Of a stretch of 64,000 nucleotides of DNA, positions 48,539 through 59,691 are shown piece by piece. Below the pieces are notes generated by a model. It ran no database searches, had not been told where the DNA came from, and worked only from the letters and a program-made list of their open reading frames with translations. Within the stretch, counting starts at the first letter, position 1. Each line of letters begins with the position of its first letter. The stretch spans positions 356,063 through 420,062 of the forward strand of contig KV908450.1 of assembly GCA_002005505.1 (NCBI GenBank), in the 5' to 3' direction. This DNA comes from Botryococcus braunii. Lineage: Eukaryota > Chlorophyta > Trebouxiophyceae. A program made the translations under genes and the position numbers.

Positions 48539-49553
48539 CCAGGATTGCCACCGCATAGACAGGTGTATCACACCATCAGGATACAACCTGGCTCTGTACC
48601 TCCTAATAAGCCTGCTTATCGTTTATCTTCTCTAGAAATGGAAGAGTGTACTAAAACAGTGGATGAGCTTCTCGCATTAGGGCACATCCGGCCCAGTCAC
48701 TCACCTTATGCATCTCCTGTTCTTTTGTTAAAAAGAAGGAAGGAACTTATAGGATGGTAATTGATTATAGAGCTGTCAACCAGATTACCATTCCGAATAG
48801 GTACCCCTTGCCCCGGATTGATGATTTGCTTGATAGGCTCAAAGGAGCAAAGGTCTTCTCAAGCCTGGACTTATTGAGCGGATACCATCAGGTCCGGCTT
48901 AAAGAAGAAGATATCCCAAAGACAGCATTTAGAACACCATTTGGGTTGGACGAGTTTCTGGTGCTCCCCTTTGGTTTAACGAATGCTCCGGCCACTTTTC
49001 AGCGGCTGATGAATGAAATCTTCCATGATTTCATTCGGGAGGGATTTGTCGTTGTCTATTTGGATGATGTGCTCATTTTCAGCAAGGATGAAAACATGCA
49101 TTATGTTCATTTGGAAAAAGTCTTCGCTCGCTTGCGAGAGAAGCAACTCTTTGCAAGCTACCCAAGTGTGAGTTCATGCGTTCTGAACTTCGATACTTGG
49201 GGCATATCATTGGAAGGGATGGATTAAAGGTGGACCCACAAAAGGTGGAAGTAGTCAAGGAATGGCCCGTACCCAAAAACACCACGGATGTCCGTAGGTT
49301 TTTGGGCCTTGCAAACTACTTCAGGAAGTTTATCAGGGACTTCAGTGCCATCGCTGCTCCCTTGACAAAGTTGTCAAGCAGCAAGAGGGCATGGGAATGG
49401 GAATTGGAACAGGAGGAATCTTTTACAGCATTGAAGACTGCTTTGGTAGAGGCCCCTATCTTATCACTACCTGATCTTCGGAAACCATTCCAAGTGACAT
49501 GTGATACAAGTGATTTTGGGGGGGAGCAGTTCTCATGCAGGACGGGAAAGTAG
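48539..49553 (+). pseudogene. Gypsy-D pol, reverse transcriptase part (frameshifted)
   Basis: Resumes after Copia-beta with P-G-L-P-P-H-R-Q-V. RT motifs in order: [44 protein letters not shown] and catalytic V-Y-L-D-D-V-L-I-F near 49054. Then L-G-L-A-N-Y-F-R-K-F. Frameshifts fall near 48737, 49160 and 49520, at short G/A runs, so decay or read errors are both possible. Confidence 0.82.
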
Positions 49554-51514
49554 TAGCATACTATAGCAAAAAGTTGAATAGTACAGAGCGTAACTATTCT
49601 GCTACGGAAAGGGAATTGCTGGCTGTAGTGTATGCTCTACAGGAATGGAGATGTTATGTGTTAGGAAAACCAGTCACTATAACCACTGACCATAAGTGTA
49701 ATACCTTTTTGCAACAACAGGCAGGACTTAGCCCGAGAAGAGCTAGGTGGGCTGAGCGATTGCAGGAGTTTGACATACTCTGGGTTTGGGAGCCAGGCAA
49801 GACTAACGTCGCAGATGCCTTGTCCAGGGTCCCAATCCTTGCGGCCAGGCAGCTCCGACGCAACGTCGAGCCAGCGGAGCCCGAGCTCAGGAGTGTCAAG
49901 CCCCGGGTCGCAATGGACTCCGGCGGGAGGGCCCGCCCGAGCGGAGTCACCCAGCAGCTTGACACGTGTGAACCCTTCCTGGAGTTAGTAAAGAGGGCAT
50001 ACATGGATGATGAGTGGTTGGGAAAGAGGTCGAACAGAAGGAAGGTGCATTTCAGGAATGGGATATGGGAATATGGGAAGGAGGGACGAAAGTATGTCCC
50101 AGGGCATTATGAGGTGAAGGATGGGGAAGGAGTCGTGGGGAGAAACCTAAGACAAGATATACTCAAGGCATTGCATGAACCTTTGTATGTGGGACACCCT
50201 GGTTTTGCCAAGATGTATGAACTGGTGAAATGGGAATGGTGGTGGCCGGGAATGACAGAGGACGTGCGGGAATATGTTGCCTACTGTGATTCTTGTCAAA
50301 GGGTCAAAGCTTCAAACAAGTTGCCCGCAGGCCTCCTTCACCCCTTGCAAATCCCGACTAGGAAATGGCAAAGCATTTCCATGGATTTCATAACGGGGTT
50401 GCCACGGAGTGCAAACGGGAATGATGCCATATGGTTTGTGGTGGACCGGTCAAGTAAGTGTGCTCACTTTGTGCCCACCACCACGAAAGCTGACTCATAT
50501 GATGTAGCAGTTTTGCTAAGGGATAAAGTCTGGAGATACCATGGATTTCCAGAGGAACTTGTGTCGGATAGGGATCCTAAGTTTGTGAGTAAATTTATGG
50601 ATATACTCCTAAATTTAACAGGCTGCAAACCTGCACGGTCTACAGCCTATCACCCACAATCTGACGGACAAACGGAACGGGTTAACAGGATTCTTGAGGA
50701 CTACCTCAAACATTATGTTTGGGATAAGCCTAAAGAATGGGAAAACCATCTGGCTGTTGCAGAGTTTGCCTATAACAATACCTGGCAAGCCTCGATCAAC
50801 ACCACACCGTTCCGCTTGACATATGGACAGGACCCAAACATTCCATTTGCTATGGGACACATGGAGGGGGGTAAAGCAGATCGGGCAGATCTTTTCCTCC
50901 GGAAGATGCAAGACTCCCTTACCCTTGCACGGAAGTTTTTGGCTGCAGCTCAGGAGCGGCAGGCGGCCCAGGCGAACCGCCACCGCCGGGCTGTGATCTA
51001 TAAGAAGGGGGACCTTGTTCTCCTTCGGACGAAGTTCCCAGCCGCCCCGACGTCGCAGAAGTACATTAACCTTGCCAGGCGCCGGATTGGACCCTTCCGG
51101 GTCACTGCCGTCCATCCCAACTCTGTTGAGCTGGACGTCCCCGCCGCCCTGAAGTTTCACCCACGCATAAACGTGGAATATGTGGACCTCTACAAGGGGC
51201 CACGTAACCCAGACCGCCTCAGCATTTACAAATACCAGCCGGGACCACGCATGGTCAAGGGCGATGACGGCACGGAGAATGCCGAGTACGTCGTGGACGG
51301 CATCCTCGGTCACCGTCCCTTGATGAAGGGGAACCAGGCCCTCCACTTCCCGGACGGTACCCCAGCCTACCAGTACTGGGTACTGTTGTCAGGTTACGAC
51401 GTCGGAGACGACTGGGAGCCCTTGGACATGTTCGACCACGCAAAGGACACCATCAACGCCTACCACCGTCACCAGGAGTTGGGCCCGCCCAAGTGGGGCG
51501 AGACGGCCGTTTGA
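49535..51514 (+). CDS. Gypsy-D pol, RNase H, integrase and chromodomain-like end
   Basis: Open for 659 residues. RNase H part: Y-Y-S-K-K-L-N-S-T-E-R-N-Y, T-E-R-E-L-L-A-V, T-D-H-K-C-N-T-F, D-A-L-S-R. Integrase zinc domain (H-P-G-F-A-K-M-Y-E-L to C-D-S-C-Q-R-V-K) and DDE core (S-M-D-F-I-T-G-L-P; V-S-D-R-D-P-K-F; H-P-Q-S-D-G-Q-T-E-R-V-N-R). A G-P-F-R-V domain follows, and a C-terminal chromodomain-like stretch (Y-V-V-D-G-I-L, Y-W-V-L-L-S-G-Y, W-E-P-L-D-M-F). Ends with TGA at 51514. The GC content rises in the last 500 bp. Confidence 0.85.
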   Translation: MQDGKVVAYYSKKLNSTERNYSATERELLAVVYALQEWRCYVLGKPVTITTDHKCNTFLQQQAGLSPRRARWAERLQEFDILWVWEPGKTNVADALSRVPILAARQLRRNVEPAEPELRSVKPRVAMDSGGRARPSGVTQQLDTCEPFLELVKRAYMDDEWLGKRSNRRKVHFRNGIWEYGKEGRKYVPGHYEVKDGEGVVGRNLRQDILKALHEPLYVGHPGFAKMYELVKWEWWWPGMTEDVREYVAYCDSCQRVKASNKLPAGLLHPLQIPTRKWQSISMDFITGLPRSANGNDAIWFVVDRSSKCAHFVPTTTKADSYDVAVLLRDKVWRYHGFPEELVSDRDPKFVSKFMDILLNLTGCKPARSTAYHPQSDGQTERVNRILEDYLKHYVWDKPKEWENHLAVAEFAYNNTWQASINTTPFRLTYGQDPNIPFAMGHMEGGKADRADLFLRKMQDSLTLARKFLAAAQERQAAQANRHRRAVIYKKGDLVLLRTKFPAAPTSQKYINLARRRIGPFRVTAVHPNSVELDVPAALKFHPRINVEYVDLYKGPRNPDRLSIYKYQPGPRMVKGDDGTENAEYVVDGILGHRPLMKGNQALHFPDGTPAYQYWVLLSGYDVGDDWEPLDMFDHAKDTINAYHRHQELGPPKWGETAV

Positions 51515-52298
51515 GGCCTTCCCCCTGCTGCCCGCTCCTCCGGTCGGTTACCTTGTCTTTGCTCTCTTTAGGAGGGAGTCCTTGTCGGGTACGCAAGGAT
51601 CTGCACAGGCAAGCCGGTGGTAGGATTGCAAATGTGTGCACCCCCTTGGGATGGGATTGGGAGTGGGTCGCCCACTCCGGTGTGGGTGGACAGATGTCAC
51701 ACACCATGGCATGTTGCAGCCCGGAGTCTGCACGCTTTGGATAGGTGGGGGAGGGAGTACACCTGCTAGCACAAGCAATCAGTTGTGGATCCTGGGCACT
51801 TTTCTGGTGATTGGTGGACTATGTGACTAGAGGGGACTTGGAAATTGGAGAGGGATTGGGGATTCTTCTACGTGACTGGCAGGTCTTGGACTGTCTATGT
51901 CAATAGGGGGGACTTGGACTCTCTTGAAATCTTGGACCTTTGAAGTTTGTGTTGTTGGGACTTTTGGGAACGTTGGACTTTGTTTCTTTGTTTGTTTGTT
52001 TGTTCCTTTTGGATCATGGTTCAGAGCCAACGCAACCCGAGTCGTTCAGCATGAACTGGAATATGTACCTTATGTGGATTTGTACAGTATGTTGACTTGG
52101 GATCATCCATTACGGAAACGGGACTCATTGGGAGCATGGAACTTCCCTACTTTTTGGACTTAAGCACTTTAATTATTCTTTTGTGTTGTATGTTTTTGGA
52201 TTAGATTTTTGTGTTCTCTTGGACTTGGGAAATGGGACACTTGTTTTTCATGTTTGAACGTTTATTTCTTCATGTTTGTTCTTCGAATAAGGTTAGAC
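51515..52298 (+). other. Gypsy-D 3' untranslated region
   Basis: No coding frame recognised; includes a TTTG microsatellite near 51985. Cut at 52298 by a reversed alpha LTR before any polypurine tract or LTR of D. Confidence 0.55.
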
Positions 52299-53727
52299 TG
52301 TGAACGGTTATGGGCAGAGAGAACACCTGTAAGTCCGCAAAAGGATTTGTCAATGCACTGTAGAGGTTTCGTCAGTCACACCTCGACACACCCTTTGGCG
52401 CGACTGATACAGGTTCGACAGGAGCGCCGTCCCTTGCGGCAACCAAAACGCAAGTGCGACTGTCTCAAAGACAAATCAAATATGCAATAGCAAGCTTCAA
52501 CTTGTAGCAAACAGACAGGACTTCCATTCCGTGGCACAGGATTCGGCCAACCAACGAATCGATTACATGGGACAATATTAATGCTTGCCCTACTGGCACA
52601 ATCTCATATACGCATAAATTACTTCTCACATCAGCTGGTTTCATAGCATCGTCTCAGACATGTTCTGTGCCGGACCTGAGTCCGGCACACTCGTTCCCTT
52701 GACGACCTAACAGCACAGCTTTGCGACAGTCAACAAAATATCTAACCAAATAGGAATTATATCATTAAATCACAACTACATCAATACCTGTAAGTCCGAA
52801 AAAGGATTTGTCAATGCACTTGTAGAGGTTTCGTCAGTCAGACCTCGACACACCTATTGCCCCGAGCATTACGATTTAGCCAGAGCAATGAGCAACATTG
52901 CAAATGCAGTGGTTATCAATTACATCATGCTATTCTATTATCTGTCAAAGTGCCAACGTACCCTTTGCGCGCGACTGATACAGGTTCGACAGGAGCGCCT
53001 TCCCTTGCGGCAACCAAAAAGCAAGTGCGACTGTCTCAAACACAAATCAAATATGCAATAGCAAGCTTCAACTTGTAGCAAACAGACAGGACTTCCATTC
53101 CGTGGCACAGGATTCGGCCAACCAACGAATGACGAGTCTGTCGCCTCCAGCAGTTAAATACCTGACCGTGTTTGGCGCCCAAGGGACTCGATAAAAGTCG
53201 AGTCCCTGAAAGCTTCTCATTCCAAAAGGTCCCTAATTGGTAATCCAATACGGATGATGTGTCCTAGACAAAATACCTAAAGGTCCCATTTTCTGTACCT
53301 AATTAAACACACTGATGTGGCCGCCTAAGAATTAGTTTGACTGACCTCGAAGACGTATTCGAGGTCCCAAAAACAAGTTCCACTGAGTGCCACGATGCTG
53401 TGTGAGTCAATGCAAAGTTGTCCAAACCTCTATGTGAAGTTACGTGAGGAAGACTGAGGTCTGTCAAGGAATTATGTCGCTTCACACCCAAGTTCCTAGG
53501 ACTAGCTGGAAGAAGTATGCAGTAGTTTGCACCTAAGGCCCAACAGTGTTGTGCCGTCCAGGGCAGCCTGGCATGCACGACTGTTTTGCCTAGGATGAGT
53601 CAGAAGAATACCTCTGAATAAGTCCAACGGTAATGCTCCCTGAGTAATTACCTGATCTAGGTCATTACTTACAACAAACAGTAATGCTCCCTAAGTAATT
53701 ACCTGATCTAGGTCATTACCTACAACA
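52299..53727 (-). repeat. Copia-alpha LTR (minus), long form with duplicated 51-bp start
   Basis: Plus strand TGTGAACGG...TTACAACA (to 53676), then the extra 51 bp to 53727 ending CTACAACA. No matching target duplication is seen on the two sides. Confidence 0.85.
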
Positions 53728-54348
53728 AATAGCAAGCTTCAACTTGTAGCAAACAGACAGGACTTCCATTCCGTGGCACAGGATTCGGCCAACCAACGAA
53801 TGACGAGTCTGTCGCCTCCAGCAGTTAAATACCTGACCGTGTTTGGCGCCCAAGGGACTCGATAAAAGTCGAGTCCCTGAAAGCTTCTCATTCCAAAAAG
53901 TCCCTAATTGGTAATCCAATACGGATGATGTGTCCTAGACAAAATACCTAAAGGTCCCATTTTCTGTACCTAATTAAACACACTGATGTGGCCGCCTAAG
54001 AATTAGTTTGACTGACCTCGAAGACGTATTCGAGGTCCCAAAAAACAAGTTCCACTGAGTGCCACGATGCTGTGTGAGTCAATGCAAAGTTGTCCAAACC
54101 TCTATGTGAAGTTACGTGAGGAAGACTGAGGTCTGTCAAGGAATTATGTCGCTTCACAGCCAAGTTCCTAGGACTAGCTGGAAGAAGTATGCAGTAGTTT
54201 GCACCTAAGGCCCAACAGTGTTGTGCCGTCCAGGGCAGCCTGGCATGCACGACTGTTTTGCCTAGGATGAGTCAGAAGAATACCTCTGAATAAGTCCAAC
54301 AGTAATGCTCCCTAAGTAATTACCTGATCTAGGTCATTACCTACAACA
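53728..54348 (-). repeat. Copia-alpha LTR fragment (minus)
   Basis: Begins in mid-LTR (AATAGCAAGC, inside module 1) and runs to the LTR start CTACAACA at 54348, where it meets plus-strand RT coding sequence. Confidence 0.85.
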
Positions 54349-55621
54349 GTAAGGCAGCTGCTGAGGATATGGAAATTCATCAGCTCGATATAAAAACGGC
54401 CTTTTTGAATGGGGATCTGGAGGAAGAGGTTTACGTTACTCAACCTCCAGTATTTCACAATGGTGGTCCCCAAGTGTGTCGCTTGCGTAAGGCTCTGTAC
54501 GGCCTCAAACAAGCTCCACGTGCCTGGTATCATACGCTTGATGCCACACTGGCTAAACATGGATTTACTGCATGCATGTCAGATGCAGGAATCTATGTGT
54601 CAAATGTTCCAGGGGAAGATCCTGTGTATTTGGTTCTCTTTGTAGACGACATGCTGATCATGTCAAAGGCTCTCCCACGTGTATTGGCCTTTAAGGAGAC
54701 TATAGGGAAAGAGTTTTCTATTCATGATCTTGGGGAAGTCAAGGATTTCCTGGGATGTCAGATTGTTCGAGATCGAGAGCGGAAGCTGATGTGGATGAGT
54801 AGTGGGCTGAAGATAGATGCATTGGTGGACAGTTTTGGACTTAGTGGTGACACACGGGCCTATGACACACCCATGAGTAAATCATTTGTGCACACCAGTC
54901 ACTCCACTCAGTCCAATCCCATTGATGGGGCTGGGGTTGCTTTGGAACCCGGGCATCGTTACTGTGAGCTGATTGGCTCTCTTCTGTATTTAGCTAATAC
55001 CACACGTCCTGATATTGCTCATGCGGTAGGGGTTCTTTCACGGTATAGAGGCACACCTACCACTGCACATATGCAAGAAGGTCTTCGAGTGGTCCGGTAT
55101 TTGAAGGACACTCGGGATCTTGCACTCCAGCTTGGTGGGGGCACATCTCCTCTTGAGGGTTATGTCGATGCCGACTATGCGGGTGATCTAGATATGCGAG
55201 CATCCACTACAGGTTTCGTGTTCCAAGTTTATGGTGGGTCAGTTGTTTGGGGCAGCAAGAAACAAAGTGCTACTGCTACATCAACAGTGGAATCAGAGTT
55301 TCGAGCTGCTAGTCATGCTGTCAAAGAAGCCATTTGGCTTCGCGGTTTCTTGGAGGAGATTCATGTTGATGTGTGGAAACCTCCTCTGTTCATTGATAAC
55401 TCTGGGGGTGTTGTTGGAATTTACGGAATCTTGTAAATTCCAAGTACACCAAGCATGTTGCTGTGGCATTTCACCATGCACGTGCTGCTGTCATTCAGGG
55501 TGACGTGGACGTGAAGTATGTACCCACCCAGAAGAATGTGGCGGACATCTTTACGAAACCACTCGTCCCTGTGTTGTTCAAGATTCACCGCAATACACTT
55601 GGTGTCGTTTCACGCGAGTGA
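54349..55621 (+). pseudogene. Copia-alpha copy 4: RT and RNase H end of gag-pol
   Basis: Begins inside RT (K-A-A-A-E-D-M-E-I-H-Q) with everything upstream missing. D-I-K-T-A-F-L-N-G, L-F-V-D-D-M-L-I and the RNase H V-D-A-D-Y-A-G-D, S-T-V-E-S-E-F and F-I-D-N-S-G are intact. A frameshift near 55410 (GGGGGTGTTGTTGG against GGGTGTGTTCGG) shortens the end; the original stop is at 55619-55621. Confidence 0.85.
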
Positions 55622-55808
55622 CGTCTTATTTTCCGCCTGGTGTTCACCACGACCGAGTGACCACGGGCAAAGGCGGAGGGTGAGGAGATTAGCTACCTCC
55701 TTCACTAGTAACTCCCCCGAAGCACGCCTGACCCAGAAGCATGTACTACAGTGGGCGTTGCCTGAGAAGTAGTACAATAGCTGGACCTCTGAAACGTCCA
55801 AGGGGAAG

Positions 55809-58001
55809 TGTTGTAGGTAATGACCTAGATCAGGTAATTACTTAGGGAGCATTACTGTTGGACTTATTCAGAGGTATTCTTCTGACTCATCCTAGGCAAA
55901 ACAGTCGTGCATGCCAGGCTGCCCTGGACGGCACAACACTGTTGGGCCTTAGGTGCAAACTACTGCATACTTCTTCCAGCTAGTCCTAGGAACTTGGCTG
56001 TGAAGCGACATAATTCCTTGACAGACCTCAGTCTTCCTCACGTAACTTCACATAGAGGTTTGGACAACTTTGCATTGACTCACACAGCATCGTGGCACTC
56101 AGTGGAACTTGTTTTTTGGGACCTCGAATACGTCTTCGAGGTCAGTCAAACTAATTCTTAGGCGGCCACATCTGTGTGTTTAATTAGGTACAGAAAATGG
56201 GACCTTCAGGTATTTTGTCTAGGACACATCATCCGTATTGGATTACCAATTGTTGTAGGTAATGACCTAGATCAGGTAATTACTTAGGGAGCATTACTGT
56301 TGGACTTATTCAGAGGTATTCTTCTGACTCATCCTAGGCAAAACAGTCGTGCATGCCAGGCTGCCCTGGACGGCACAACACTGTTGGGCCTTAGGTGCAA
56401 ACTACTGCATACTTCTTCCAGCTAGTCCTAGGAACTTGGCTGTGAAGCGACATAATTCCTTGACAGACCTCAGTCTTCCTCACGTAACTTCACATAGAGG
56501 TTTGGACAACTTTGCATTGACTCACACAGCATCGTGGCACTCAGTGGAACTTGTTTTTTGGGACCTCGAATACGTCTTCGAGGTCAGTCAAACTAATTCT
56601 TAGGCGGCCACATCAGTGTGTTTAATTAGGTACAGAAAATGGGACCTTTAGGTATTTTGTCTAGGACACATCATCCGTATTGGATTACCAATTAGGGACT
56701 TTTTGGAATGAGAAGCTTTCAGGGACTCGACTTTTATCGAGTCCCTTGGGCGCCAAACACGGTCAGGTATTTAACTGCTGGAGGCGACAGACTCGTCATT
56801 CGTTGGTTGGCCGAATCCTGTGCCACGGAATGGAAGTCCTGTCTGTTTGCTAAAAGTTGAAGCTTGCTATTGCATATTTGATTTGTGTTTGAGACAGTCG
56901 CACTTGCTTTTTGGTTGCCGCAAGGGAAGGCGCTCCTGTCGAACCTGTATCAGTCGCGCGCAAAGGGTACGTTGGCACTTTGACAGATGATAGAATAGCA
57001 TGATGTATTTGATAACCACTGCATTTGCAATGTTGCTCATTGCTCTGGCTAAATCGTAATGCTTGGGGAAATAGGTGTGTCGAGGTCTGACTGACGAAAC
57101 CTCTACAGTGCATTGACAAATCCTTTTGCGGACTTACAGGTATTGATGTAGTTGTGATTTAATGAGATAATTCCTATTTGGTTAGATATTTCGCTGACTG
57201 TCGCAAAGCTGTGCTGTTAGGTCATCAAGGGAACGAGTGTGCCGGACTCAGGTCCGGCACAGAACATGTTTGAGACGATGCTATAAAACCAGCTGATGTG
57301 AGAAGTAATTTATGCGTATATGAGATTGTGCCAGTAGGGCAAGCAGTAATATTGTCCCATGTAATCGATTCGTTGGTTGGCCGAATCCTGTGCCACGGAA
57401 TGGAAGTCCTGTCTGTTTGCTACAAGTTGAAGCTTGCTATTGCATATTTGATTTGTGTGTGAGACAGTCGCACTTGCTTTTTGGTTGCCGCAAGGGAAGG
57501 CGCTCCTGTCGAACCTGTATCAGTCGCGCGCAAAGGGTGTGTCGAGGTCTGACTGACGAAACCTCTACAGTGCATTGACAAATCCTTTTGCGGACTTACA
57601 GGTGTTCTCTCTGCCCATAACCTTTCACACCAATTAGGGACTTTTTGGAATGAGAAGCTTTCAGGGACTCGACTTTTATCGAGTCCCTTGGGCGCCAAAC
57701 ACGGTCAGGTATTTAACTGCTGGAGGCGACAGACTCGTCATTCGTTGGTTGGCCGAATCCTGTGCCACGGAATGGAAGTCCTGTCTGTTTGCTACAAGTT
57801 GAAGCTTGCTATTGCATATTTGATTTGTGTTTGAGACAGTCGCACTTGCTTTTTGGTTGCCGCAAGGGAAGGCGCTCCTGTCGAACCTGTATCAGTCGCG
57901 CGCAAAGGGTGTGTCGAGGTCTGACTGACGAAACCTCTACAGTGCATTGACAAATCCTTTTGCGGACTTACAGGTGTTCTCTCTGCCCATAACCTTTCAC
58001 A
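55809..58001 (+). repeat. Copia-alpha copy 4 3' LTR, short form, split by a solo LTR
   Basis: 55809-56250 plus 57635-58001 make an LTR of 809 bp with a single leader module lacking the 108-nt segment. CCAAT is duplicated on both sides of the inserted solo LTR (56246-56250, 57630-57634). Confidence 0.9.
56251..57629 (+). repeat. Solo Copia-alpha LTR (long form, 1379 bp)
   Basis: Complete TGTTGTAGG...CTTTCACA with 5-bp TSD CCAAT and no internal region: the product of recombination between the two LTRs of a former insertion. Confidence 0.92.
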
Positions 58002-58018
58002 ATAACCTTTCACACTCT

Positions 58019-58608
58019 TGTTGATTCGGTCGATTTCGAAGTACGAGTCGATCGGCCACGTACAATAAACAATTGGCTGCAAAGTGTACTTGTTTTTAAG
58101 TACGATCGGTTATTTTGCGAATGAGTCGACGAGGCCGATCGACAAGGCGTAGAAGTATTTCTGTCCATAAGTGTCGACGGAGCTGATCGACTGGGCCGAT
58201 CGACGCGGCATATAGCATTCTGGCAAGTAGTATTCTGTCAATAGGAATCTGTTTTGCACGGAACAACGATTCTAGGTGGATAAAGGGGTAGAGACAGAGT
58301 CGTATCCTCAGACATTCGATTGCTGTCTCCGGTGCCTCAAGTCGGACCTCTGTATTTCCGTTTGGCACCGTCCTTTGCCTGCATTAACTCAGCTGTCGCT
58401 TGCTATGCAGGTGTGTTTAGTTGTTTCGAGCTTTATTGTATAGTTTGATATATGTAATAGACATTCGATTGCTGTCTCCGGTGCCTCAAGTCGGACCTCT
58501 GTATTTCCGTTTGGCACCGTCCTTTGCCTGCATTAACTCAGCTGTCGCTTGCTATGCAGGAATCCTGAAACTGTTTTTGATCAAATTGACATCAAATAAT
58601 CGAATACA
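58019..58608 (+). repeat. Copia-gamma solo LTR (tentative)
   Basis: TGTTGATTCGG...GAATACA, about 590 bp, starting TGTTG like the other two Copia LTR types. It is flanked by ACTCT and ACTCC, a near target duplication. A 102-bp module occurs twice (58310-58411, 58459-58560). The first 200 bp hold GTCGATCGGCC and its inverted form GGCCGATCGAC more than once. No coding part is present, so the family is inferred from layout. Confidence 0.5.
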
Positions 58609-58680
58609 ACTCCCACTCCATTGACCCCGTGTGAAAGGTTATGGGCAGAGAGAACACCTGTAAGTCCGCAAAAGGATTTG
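58609..58680. other. Junction scraps: 21 bp of alpha gag and a 51-bp reversed LTR end
   Basis: ACTCCCACTCCATTGACCCC equals part of alpha gag (for example near 25107). 58630-58680 is the reversed last 51 bp of the alpha LTR, placed head to head with the LTR starting at 58681. Confidence 0.8.
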
Positions 58681-59540
58681 TGTTGTAGGTAATGACCTAG
58701 ATCAGGTAATTACTTAGGGAGCATTACTGTTTGTTGTAAGTAATGACCTAGATCAGGTAATTACTCAGGGAGCATTACCGTTGGACTTATTCAGAGGTAT
58801 TCTTCTGACTCATCCTAGGCAAAACAGTCGTGCATGCCAGGCTGCCCTGGACGGCACAACACTGTTGGGCCTTAGGTGCAAACTACTGCATACTTCTTCC
58901 AGCTAGTCCTAGGAACTTGGCTGTGAAGCGACATAATTCCTTGACAGACCTCAGTCTTCCTCACGTAACTTCACATAGAGGTTTGGACAACTTTGCATTG
59001 ACTGACACAGCATCGTGGCACTCAGTGGAACTTGTTTTTGGGACCTCGAATACGTCTTCGAGGTCAGTCAAACTAATTCTTAGGCGGCCACATCAGTGTG
59101 TTTAATTAGGTACAGAAAATGGGACCTTTAGGTATTTTGTCTAGGACACATCATCCGTATTGGATTACCAATTAGGGACCTTTTGGAATGAGAAGCTTTC
59201 AGGGACTCGACTTTTATCGAGTCCCTTGGGCGCCAAACACGGTCAGGTATTTAACTGCTGGAGGCGACAGACTCGTCATTCGTTGGTTGGCCGAATCCTG
59301 TGCCACGGAATGGAAGTCCTGTCTGTTTGCTACAAGTTGAAGCTTGCTATTGCATATTTGATTTGTGTTTGAGACAGTCGCACTTGCTTTTTGGTTGCCG
59401 CAAGGGAAGGCGCTCCTGTCGAACCTGTATCAGTCGCGCGCAAAGGGTGTGTCGAGGTCTGACTGACGAAACCTCTACAAGTGCATTGACAAATCCTTTT
59501 GCGGACTTACAGGTGTTCTCTCTGCCCATAACCTTTCACA
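58681..59540 (+). repeat. Copia-alpha 5' LTR, copy 5 (short form)
   Basis: TGTTGTAGG at 58681 and TGTTGTAAG at 58732; ends CTTTCACA at 59540. The part from 58732 is 809 bp with one intron-less leader module. Confidence 0.9.
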
Positions 59541-59691
59541 GGTTATGGGCCCACCTGCCCATCGAGCTACGCCGAAGCCAAGGTTGCAGAGTACGAGGAG
59601 TCCGCCTTGAATACCTGCTGCACGTCATATCCAGAACGATTCATATCTGCAAAGTGACCCAGACCTGCAGAAACCCATAACCTTTCACACA

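Larger units (their letters stand above)
15721..52298 (+). mobile_element. Gypsy-D: Ty3/Gypsy element split by three large insertions
   Basis: Pieces: 15721-17038 (5' LTR, gag), 22904-23042 (gag), 39740-41297 (zinc knuckle, protease), 48539-52298 (RT, RNase H, integrase, chromodomain-like end, 3' region). The insertions are Gypsy-C, Copia-alpha copy 2 and Copia-beta, each with a perfect 5-bp target duplication. Across all three breakpoints the D reading frame continues without a lost base once one TSD copy is removed. The 3' LTR is not in the window; an alpha LTR cuts the element at 52299. Confidence 0.88.
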
